The position numbers and the translations under genes are program-made. A stretch of DNA of 64,000 nt from the NCBI RefSeq assembly GCF_026151205.1, contig NC_087077.1, forward strand, positions 10,097,983 to 10,161,982, read 5' to 3'. Source of the stretch: Bolinopsis microptera. Lineage: Eukaryota > Ctenophora > Tentaculata > Lobata > Bolinopsidae. Below are positions 48,079 to 57,400 of this stretch, one piece after another. Position 1 is the stretch's first letter, and each line of letters starts with the position of its first letter. The notes beneath the pieces were generated by a model, which was not told where the DNA came from, ran no database searches, and worked only from the letters and a program-made list of their open reading frames with translations.

Positions 48079-48803
48079 CCCGTAAGATGCTGCGCACATT
48101 TTTGATTTTAAAATGGCGGGAACACATTTCAACTGCCATTGTTATACGATACATTGAAGTGCATAGTGAAGTGTGTGGTCTGATAGTAGACAGAGGATTT
48201 ATTTGGAACATTTCCGGTGCCTTAAACTGTTCTCCACTGTGCACTGCACACTGACTATTTGATCGCTTAAACGAAGCGCACACATATTCAATATTGTTTT
48301 CTTTTTACATAATTGATAATATCTCTAATATCTTTTCAGGAGTATCGGTCATCAGACACTAAAGAGGACCAATTATTCTATGTTCTACATCTTCAATGAT
48401 TAATAAAGATCTCGGATTGCTCCTACTAATGCATGATGTGTTAAAATGAAAGAGAAAGAGAAACCACTCATTTATGATTTACTTTTAGTATTATGTCTTA
48501 ACAATGATATTGAAGTTGATCTTAAAAACTGTCTATGAACCCTTGCTAAATGATTTGGGAAGGTGTTAGGGCTAAATATACCTGTAGACATCACTTTCAG
48601 TGATTTTTATGAAATTAATGATTTGTATATATTTTGGGACTAAAATAAGCGCAAGACCTTCGACGTTCCTACTCCTATTGTTATTTTAATCAAGCAAATA
48701 TTCAAAAAAAATTTATCACAATGCTGGCAAGCATAACCGTTGCCCTTATATTCACAACACTATGTACCCCCTATACTATTATATCCCCTTTATTGTTTTC
48801 CAG

Positions 48804-48834
48804 GCATTAAGACTCATCGAAAGTAGTTCAGCAG
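48804..48834 (+). CDS. Possible next exon of the Smr-domain gene
   Basis: After the acceptor TTGTTTTCCAG the segment reads ALRLIESSSA and ends G|GTATAT. Smr domains continue after V-x with an EAL..L helix, which ALRLIESS would fit in phase 0. An alternative exon at 48342 (acceptor ATCTTTTCAG) reads EYRSSDTKEDQLFYVLHLQ and stops, so a truncating splice form is possible. Short and unproven. Confidence 0.3.
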
Positions 48835-50161
48835 GTATATTTAAGTTCAAAACATTCTAATTCAATGTTAAAGATGACAGGAATAAGAAATAGTTATGTG
48901 GAGGTTTTTAAGAAATTTGCGCAAAATACGCGCCAGCATGTTATACGAAATTAGGTAAAAAACCCAAAATCGCCATATTCAGGTGCCTTAAAAACCATGT
49001 TAAAATTGAGTTAGAGATCTGAAACTTTGCAGAGCGTCTAGACCTTGTCCAAATCGACTGTAAAAAAAATTTCATGTTGCAGGAGTATCGGGAAGTGGGT
49101 TTTCTGGAACCCCTGTTTTACAACAGATTGTCGTGAAGCTATATATATATATATGTATATATGTATAGACGCTTTTGCAGTAAATTGTAGCCTACATTTA
49201 AGTGTCCGTAGATTCAAAAGTATAAAAGATACAGTCATTTCGAACCACAGGTTTTAAAGATAATTGTTTATACTTTAGTTTACATTATATCGAAAAATAA
49301 TTTATCGTCATCATCATCACTTGATGACGTCATCAATTTAAGTGTTTTTAAAACTTGATTTTTGACAAAATAACAACTTTTCAAATCGATTTTAAAGCAT
49401 TAAGGAGTAATTTTATTCAAAATCTGAGGACATTTTCATCTTAGATAATTGTTCAAGCATTCTGAAAATCTACCGGAAAGTTTTCCTACCTTGCTCCTTC
49501 ATAAAGATATTCGCTATTGAAGTTTGTGCTTTTTTGAAGAATAATTTTATAAAAACACAAAAGTTGTGAATTAGTATTCTCTGGTGTTGGGCCATCCCTT
49601 GGGTTGTGGAGCTCAATTTTGCTTCCTAAAGGTCTAAATTGTGTTATAGGCTAGTTTTAAAGTTGAAAATCGAAAAGTTGCACACGTGGGGACACGCCCA
49701 AATTCATTTAAAATAGCTAAAATCACTAAAAATTGTTATTTTCACGATTTTTACCAACTTTGGAGTCCCGTTGTGATCCAAGTTCTTTTTGAAATCTTCT
49801 GAAACTTTTCATGCTTATCAAACTATATATTAAATAACACTATGCAAAAATTTATGGTGATTCAATATTTTATGCGCACGCAACGTCCGCTCAAAGTTTG
49901 CACGTGCGAAAGGTGAGAATTTTGCTCATTCGTGATTTCGAATATATTCTGCTTTCCCACGATATTAAAATGGCATTATATATGAATTTAATGCCAACTT
50001 GAATGAGTAAAAAGTGCTATATTCAGTCTGTTATTGACAGATATGCCTACCTAAACACAAGGAAACGTTTTCAAAGGTAAAATTTCGAAATAGTTGAAAT
50101 TACCTCCTTATTAAGTTTCGACTGTGTAAATTATCCTGACATTATAATCAAAAAGAGATGA

Positions 50162-50492
50162 TATTTGACCAAAACCCATGATCATGGGTAGAGTGAACCG
50201 CTGCCAGTGTCTCTCTTTTCCAAACAAAAGAAAATGATATTAATTTGAGGAACCGTCCGCAAATGCAAATTGATACCGAGAATGAAATCGGTCGCTCGCT
50301 TTTCCCATTCATTCACGGCTTACGTATTGTAATAAAGCTTATTGAATGGGAAAAGCGAGCGACCGATTTCATTCTCGGTATCAATTTGCATTTGCGGACG
50401 GTTCCTCAAATTAATATCATTTTCTTTTGTTTGGAAAAGAGAGACACTGGCAGCGGTTCACTCTACCCATGATCATGGGTTTTGGTCAAATA
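50162..50492. mobile_element. 331-bp palindromic MITE with TA flanks (Tc1/mariner-like)
   Basis: Perfect inverted arms of about 150 bp begin TATTTGACCAAAACCCATGA and meet around a loop near 50312-50342. TA at each outer end fits the TA target duplication of Tc1/mariner transposons. Inner ORFs such as 50245-50472 are read across the stem. No transposase is encoded. Confidence 0.8.
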
Positions 50493-50862
50493 CTGTCGTA
50501 TAAATAAAATACTTAGTAATCGGATAGGGCTTTGAAAAATTGAGTATTACAATTACCAAGCTAAAATATATAATGTTGAACTCAAAAATGTTCACGCGTT
50601 GGTGGAGAAATATTCAATTCTGTGCGTAGTTTTTTTGTCACATCTATGGCAAATTTTAACCAATTTTGTTCATTCTTTCATAATACTATTTAGTAGACAA
50701 ATTACTTTCGAACTGTGTCCATATTATTTATTAAAATCTAAAACAAATTCCTTAATTTGGCTTCAAAATTGTTCAAATCTGAATACGAGCTAATTACGAC
50801 GCATACCGGTCACGGCACTGCGCGCGGCAGTGTACAAGTACGTAGAATACTTTGGCGGTCGC

Positions 50863-50956
50863 GCGCTACTGGCACTGCAAGTGCAAGCGAAAGGTTAACA
50901 GGTGATACTCGTAAAATATTTGTTCCATATATTAGGACCGTCGATGAGTCAATTGT
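50863..50956. repeat. Dispersed repeat copies: inverted GC-rich piece plus GTGATACTCGT piece
   Basis: GGTCGCGCGCTACT and GCAAGCGAAAGG (reverse of the 51119 copy) are followed at 50897 by a GTGATACTCGTAAAATATTTGTTCC-type piece like those at 32281, 51340 and 52879. Confidence 0.7.
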
Positions 50957-50971
50957 TTTCAGTTTTACTGG

Positions 50972-51107
50972 GCCGCGCTCAGCCTGTCATTCCGCCAAAT
51001 CTTTACCTGGGGACCCCAGGCTATTATGTTCATAAACATTTGGCGGAATGACAGGCTGAGCGCGGCTCAGTAATGTTTATGAACATAATAGCCTGGGGTC
51101 CCCAGGT
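50972..51107. repeat. Two interleaved inverted repeats in the order A-B-A'-B'
   Basis: A (50972-51000, GCCGCGCTCAGCCTGTCATT...) is the reverse complement of A' (51038-51066). B (51005-51040, ACCTGGGGACCCCAGGCTAT...) is the perfect reverse complement of B' (51072-51107). B itself begins with a GGGGACCCC-type palindrome. The pairs cross, so both stems cannot form as simple nested hairpins. Confidence 0.9.
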
Positions 51108-51118
51108 AATTTCAGTTT

Positions 51119-51250
51119 TGCTCTAACACCAGAGCCCTTTCGCTTGCAGAATTAGAAGCGCGCGACCAGACCACCGAAGGCAATGAAACAAGCGCGTCAC
51201 GCAATCATGAGAAATACGCGTAAACACATGGCTAGGCTTTGTGAATTATC
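51119..51250 (+). repeat. Dispersed GC-rich repeat, second full copy
   Basis: Matches 11121-11262 (AGAGCCCTTTCGCTTGCAG, GCGCGCGACC, AAACAAGCGCGTCACGCAAT, ACACATGGCTAG..TGTGAATT). Inverted pieces follow at 51580-51632 and 51838-51892. Confidence 0.7.
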
Positions 51251-51338
51251 AATTGTTGAAAATTAAGAATGCCAATTATGAATTAAATTACAACATGATA
51301 TCTAGCTCCATATTATTAATTATACATTAAAACTTAGT

Positions 51339-51432
51339 TAACGGGTGATACTCGTAAAATATTTGTTCCAGGACCGTCGACAAGTCCAACTCGGCACGTG
51401 TCCTGCCATCCTGGTAGGTTATAAACCTACCA
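51339..51432 (+). repeat. Dispersed GTGATACTCGT repeat ending in a palindrome
   Basis: Runs from ACGGGTGATACTCGTAAAAT to GGTAGGTTATAAACCTACC; same layout as 32281-32363. Confidence 0.75.
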
Positions 51433-51627
51433 AAACTTAGCTAAACCAGGCCAGTATATAGCATGAGCATAGCTTTGCGCGCGCGCTCAACAGTCCTATA
51501 ATCAAACTTTTTTAACGTTGTTTATGAAGCGCTATAAGAACACAAAATATATTACATTTTACTGTCAAATCAGATCATTCACATAGCCATGTGTCTACGC
51601 GTACTGCGTGATGCGCTTGTTTCACAA

Positions 51628-51800
51628 TGCAATTGACGGATGTTACTCGTGATCGTCTAAATTTCTTCGAAGTATAGCGCGCGCTGCTTTCTTTTCGAAA
51701 TATTAGCCCGGTGGCAAGTGCTACGAAGTAGCGCGCGCCGGGCTTAACGGATGTTACTCGTCTAAATTTCTTCGAAGTAGCGCGCTCCGGGCCAGATCAT
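51628..51800. repeat. Duplicated GGATGTTACTCG / GAAGTAGCGCGC segments
   Basis: ACGGATGTTACTCG followed by GTCTAAATTTCTTCGAAGTA and a GCGCGC patch occurs at about 51637 and 51748. Confidence 0.6.
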
Positions 51801-52878
51801 TAACAATAGTCAAATTTCACAAGTGCCGCAGCTTCGACGGTCGCGCGCTACTTATACTGCAAGCGAAAGGGCTCTGGTTACATGGTTAGAGCAAATCAGA
51901 TCATAAACGTTTTTGAATAGGCCTTAAATTCGAAAAGTGCTCCCGACATTATTACACGTTGTATAACACCTTTTTTGATTCGTACTTGCACGCGCACGCG
52001 AAGCGTGCACTCTGGCCGGCCGCCGCGCACTTCGCGCAATGTGTGCCAACTCCGGCCCACGTATATTCAATATTTTACTTGGAGGACTTCGCCGCTTCGA
52101 CGCGCCGCGCGAAATAGCATTCTTGCTTCGCATCGTCGTCGATCGTTGCTCTGCTTCGCAAAGCAACGATCTTGACGGGTTGACATCGTCAATCAAATAT
52201 TTTACTACATAGGTACAAAAAAGCAAAAGGTTATATTTCATTATGCATTAAATAGGATTTTGAAGATTTTAAATTTATTTTCGGTCCGGTCATCAAGTTT
52301 TTAGATTTTTGTGGTAACCATGAACCAAACAAAATATGTAACAATTATTGTTAATTGATAATTTTATACCGATTAGTGCATTTTTGTTCGAAAATTAAAA
52401 TTTCTATTTACAATTGCCTACCAGTTTTTCTATTTTAAACATGGTGACTGTTTAATATTATGTTAACGGGTGAATCAATCCTCTAATTGGGTCCAATTAC
52501 ACACGAAACACTGTATTACTACATATAAGGCCTGATCAAGTAACTTGAGCTCTGGTGACGTCACAAAATATCCTAGTCGGCATACGACACGTTACGAATG
52601 TGATCACGTGCTCGAGGATTAACGAATCAAGGTCACGTGATAGGACCGACTGTCACGTGACCTCAGTTATCCCTTATATTGCACAAGGAGCTGCAATTGA
52701 TCAGCTCTTAATTGGGCTGCAATCATTGACAGGCCTATAATTACCCAATTTTAAATGAACGATATCTCATTCTACAGAATGATGATAGCGTAAACAGAAT
52801 GCTTCCCGGAATCAGCACAATGAAGGGAACAAGATGCTGTTGGAATTTCAATTATTCATCTTCCACCCGTAGTCCCTA

Positions 52879-52945
52879 CGGGTGATACTCGTAAAATATT
52901 TGTTCCAACTCGGCGCACTTCCTGGTAGGTTGTAAACCTACAAAT
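52879..52945 (+). repeat. Dispersed GTGATACTCGT repeat, internally deleted copy
   Basis: CGGGTGATACTCGTAAAATA runs straight into CCAACTCGGCGCAC and ends GGTAGGTTGTAAACCTAC. Compared with 32281 the GACCGTCGACGAGT segment is missing. Confidence 0.7.
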
Positions 52946-53470
52946 ATTATGCAGTAAATTTCCGAATGGAGTTTTTTTGTTTAAATATTTATGTCCTGCT
53001 AGCTCCATCATCCATAATTTTTTATATTTTAAGCATTTTGATTGAATTAATTTTACTTTTGTTATAATTTTTACATTAGATATAAAAACATGTTGAAGCT
53101 TATATAAATTTTGTTTGATGATGCATGCTCCGATCCCATAATGTAGTTTTACAACGAATTCGAGCCTCATATTGTGTGTTTCCCTTCGTTACCAAATACA
53201 ACATAATATGTAACAACTATAATGTATAACATACCAAATTTATTGTCCCAGCATGCAAGAGCAATCTATTCAATTCTCTTTGTGAACGAACAATATACAG
53301 CCTATTTATACATCCTAACTATTATTATAAGAGCCCAGATTTACACTCAAATACTGGCCAGTGCACAATGCTATAGGACCTCAAAATAAAATTGAACTCT
53401 ACAAATTCTATTTATTTTTTTTATCAAGACACTTATTTTACTTCGGAGTATTCCAACAGGCACTTTGTCA

Positions 53471-53563
53471 ACAGGCCATATAAATCCTTCGGCTTCCTGT
53501 GATTGGCTGGTTGTCAAGTGCAACCAGCCAATCACAGGAAGCCGAAGGATTTATATGGCCTGT
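53471..53563. repeat. Perfect 43-bp inverted repeat with a 7-base loop
   Basis: The arm ACAGGCCATATAAATCCTTC...GGCTGGTTG (53471-53513) is exactly reversed at 53521-53563 around TCAAGTG. It directly abuts the SINE's tail side. The arms contain CCAAT and TATAAAT words, but no promoter role can be claimed. Confidence 0.93.
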
Positions 53564-53812
53564 GACGGTTAGGGTAGTGTGTACCATACTTTCTTTGCCC
53601 GAGACTTTGCTGCAATGTGCTGCTCCTCATTTTAACCCTCACACCCGATTTCTCGAGTATTCGGCTGAGTAGACCAGGGGGCTGCATAGACCACTCAGGA
53701 TCCTTAGCTGAACGTCAACGACGCTCACCCCATGACCAGGCAGACAGTGGGATTCGAACTCGCAACCTCACGATTGCAAAGCTGGCGTTCTAACCAACTG
53801 CGCTACCTGGCC
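53564..53812 (-). mobile_element. tRNA-derived SINE
   Basis: On the minus strand the first 79 nt (53812-53734) look like a decayed tRNA. A 7-bp acceptor stem GGCCAGG pairs with CCTGGTC, an A-box-like TAGCGCAGTTGGTTAGA is present, and a B box GAGTTCGAATCC. Anticodon and T stems have mismatches and six bases are inserted before the acceptor 3' strand, so it is not a working tRNA. About 170 nt of unrelated body follow. These internal boxes would drive RNA polymerase III transcription. The tail lies next to the 43-bp inverted repeat. Confidence 0.75.
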
Positions 53813-53958
53813 GTAATTTTTAACTAGCATCATATACATAGCATGATATAATATTTCTAAATTATTCCAACACATCTGTAAATAATTGGAAGTGTTTTTT
53901 TAACTTAAATTATTTCAGAGTTACAACTATTGTTTACTCAATAAAGTAATTATCACTT

Positions 53959-54030
53959 TTGTATCCTTGTATCCTTGTATCCTTGTATCCTTGTATCCTT
54001 GTATCCTTGTATTCTTGTATCCTTGTATCC
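53959..54030. repeat. 8-bp tandem repeat TTGTATCC, 9 units
   Basis: Nine units with one TTGTATTC variant, 440 bp upstream of the gamma-glutamyltransferase start. Confidence 0.95.
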
Positions 54031-54470
54031 ATTATAATATGTGATGATTTTTGATGAAAAAGACTTAACCCATATTGTATAGCTAAAACATCACAATTTT
54101 TTAAATGTGAATCGAAATTCCTGCCAAAGCAATAGATTGCTAACCCGTAAAACTATATTATTGATTTCCTAAAATAAACCTTCTGAAGAATTTACTTTGA
54201 AAAATTTAAGAACATGACAGCTCTTCTTCTAATTCTCAGGAATAAAATTGAATGAAATTAATTGCAGTCAGATGTATTTGGCTGTTTTTCTGGAAGATAA
54301 TGCTCTGAAATTGTCTGCCGACTTGAGAGTTGGTCATAGCTTCTGCAGCAGCAGTAAATTTTGGAATTAAATAGGGTTCTAGAGACTTTTGCTTTGCTGT
54401 TAAACTATACAAATGTCTTACAAAAACATAATATCTTTAATCAACAATGGTCTGAAATAATTTCTAGGGG

Positions 54471-57400
54471 ATGCACCCTGACTATGGCTCTACAAGGTCT
54501 CATGAGGTGAGTTCATTTGTCTTTTCTCAAAAAAATTATCTTTTCTCGACAAGATTAAATGAATTAAGTACAAGCAGAGGCGGCTATTGAGGGCGTCCAG
54601 GCGTCCGTGGACGCCTTAAAATTATTATCTGGTGGCTGGTGCTTAAAATAGAAATAGTAATTAGTAATAGTGTTAGGAAATAACAAATCGCAATATAAAG
54701 GTCTTCATTTACTATCATACGTTTTAATGTAAGCGCACGCATGATCTTCGTGAAATTTTGTGTTGTAGGGAGTCCAATCCTACCTCTGGACTACTCAGCC
54801 GCGCAGTTTTAACACATAGTTAATTGTAAACGTTACAAAGCACATCGTGCGCATCCCACTACAGGTAATCTATTATGATTTGCCTCGATTTGGGGGTCCA
54901 GGACCCTTTGCAATTTGACTGCTATATGATACTGCGCGGCTGAGATCGTACACGTGTGGTGTCCTGACTCCTGTTTCACCCATGTTATAAGTTTTTGTTT
55001 TTGTTTGCTGTCGCCTGTAAAGTGTTACACATTACATTTACAAGGCCCTGTGTGTAATGTAATCGGTAGTTTGGAGGGATCAGCTTGAGCCGGCTCCCAA
55101 GCCCCCCTCCCTCCCCCCCCCCCCCCAGTCCATCGATTGGACCCCCAACAAAACTGCCAGCCAGCTCCCACGAGCCGCCTCTGAGTACAAGGCAGCAATT
55201 TAATTTTATTGTGTACCATATGTTAGCAGAATCACACGGGGCTAATTTTTCCAATTAAATGTTAACTTTTTTTCTGTAACTACAGTCATACTTATTATCA
55301 TACAAATTACTCTGGGAAGCTCTATTTCTGAATATAATCGTTATTTAATATGGCAGACTGTTGGGGAGAGCTCAGAGTGCACCATAGATAGTAACAGCAC
55401 AACAGTAAGCAGCTTTATTTATTCTTTATCATAATAATATTATCAAAATGTAGTTATTGATTGTTTAAATGGTATTCTGGATCTTATCTTTTGGTTCTGC
55501 AGGTCTTTCAGATCCTTTCTTCAATAGGGGTCTTGACTCTTAACCTGAACCTAAATATAATGCTTAGTCTACAGAAGGTGTTTTTTTACTAAAATGTGCA
55601 CCATTTTTACCCTTTCAGAGAAGATTTTCAAAGATTAGAAAGAAATATGTCCTGGCTGTTTCGGCACTGGTTGGTTGTGTACTGATGCTGACTGCAGGGG
55701 GATTTCTAGGATTCGCTGATGCAGGTCTAGGTACTTAATGAGCAAATTAACATTTATAATAGACTTCAATCAATACAAAAACGACCAAGATTACAGAACA
55801 CAATGTTGTCTGATCAGTAATTGTTTTAGACGGAACAGTTAACAAAGGCCCAGAATGCAAAGACTGCATGGCAGTGGCTTCAGATAACGATGTCTGTACG
55901 AAGATTGGAGCTGAAACTCTAAGACAAGGAGGAAGTGGGGTTGATGCTACTATTGCTATATTATTATGTTTGGGTGCTGTCCAGCCCCAATCAAATGGAA
56001 TAGGCGGGTGAGTGTCTGATGTCACAATTCAATTGTCGGAAGCATCTAACCTTATTAAATCTACGTTGATTTCATGTAGTTACTTTGCCAAGTTAATGTG
56101 ATAGCATTCATGACATAACAGAACACAGAATATTCAGCTAAGGTTGATACTTATTGAGAGAATATACTAGAATATGTCTGTATTAACCGACCACCACTGT
56201 TTCACATAATTTCAGTGGTGGTTTCATGCTGGTTCATACTAAGACTGAAGATAAAGTTATAAACTTCCGAGAGAAAGCTCCAGCAGCAGCAAGTCCTGAT
56301 ATGTACGTGGATCGTCCTGATCTCGCTCAAAGGGTAAGCCCTAGTCAGTTGCTGAATTTAGATCTCTATTGCTCACAAGATCTGGTCGTGAGAATAATTC
56401 TGAAATTCTTAGTTGATAAACACTAAACAATGATCAAGTTAACATTTTCAGGGAGGTTTAGCCAGTGGTGTACCAGGTGAGGTACGGGGTTACTGGACCG
56501 CTCATCAGATGTACGGTAAACTGCCCTGGAAAGACTTGTTTACTCCTTCCATACAGATTCTCAGATCAGGAATAGAAGTATCCCATCACTTGGGTTTGTC
56601 TTAACTTACGGAAAATTGCAGTTTGTTTTATTCTTAGTTTAACTTTGAATGTCGATCACTTTATTCCATCGGTTAGCTCCATAAATATCATGAAATGTTA
56701 AGATATTGTAAAGCATTAATCCACTATTCTTGTTAGGAAACACGTTGAAAGGCACGAGAGACCAGTTACCTGGTGGTCTACCTGGCTGCTTTCAAACTGA
56801 TTATTTCAAGTCCATGTTCTTCAATGGAGCAAATTTAGAGTCATACAAAAAGGTAAGGGGAGTGTTTGGACATTCATATCCTTGAGAAAAGGGACATCTT
56901 TAGTTTTCTCCAATTTGTCAATTTTAGCTTTTTAGCCATGTACTAATGTCAACATGAATTCAAAGTTTCTACGTTCAGGTTGGTGAAACTTACACTAATC
57001 CGAAGCTAGCAGACGCGTATGAGAAGATAGCTAGAGAAGGACCTGATGGCTTCTACAAAGGGGAAATAGCAGAGAACATCGTGAAAGCTATTGTGAGTTA
57101 TACTGATACATACTTTTGTTTGCCGTGATTCTCTGGTAATGAAGACTAAGGTAGGCTGTAGGGTATTTGTCAGATTGTAAAACAAACAGACCTTTAAATC
57201 ATCTTAACAAATTTCATGACATTTATGAAGCACATTAATTTGCGTTAATTTCTTCCCTATTGTCAGATTGCCTAATTCCATGTTTCAGAAAGGTCGCGGC
57301 GGAATAATGTCGGTAGAAGATCTAGAAGGTTACAATGTTACTATCGATGAGCCGTTTAAGTTTAAGTACCGAGGTCAGACTATCATATCCGCACCTCCAC

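Noticed and set aside
50245..50472. 75-codon ORF
   Set aside because: Runs through the arms of the TA-flanked palindrome, so it is a by-product of the inverted repeat.
53734..53812. Functional tRNA gene
   Set aside because: The acceptor stem and boxes are recognisable, but anticodon and T stems have several mismatches and there is an insertion before the 3' acceptor strand; better explained as a SINE head.
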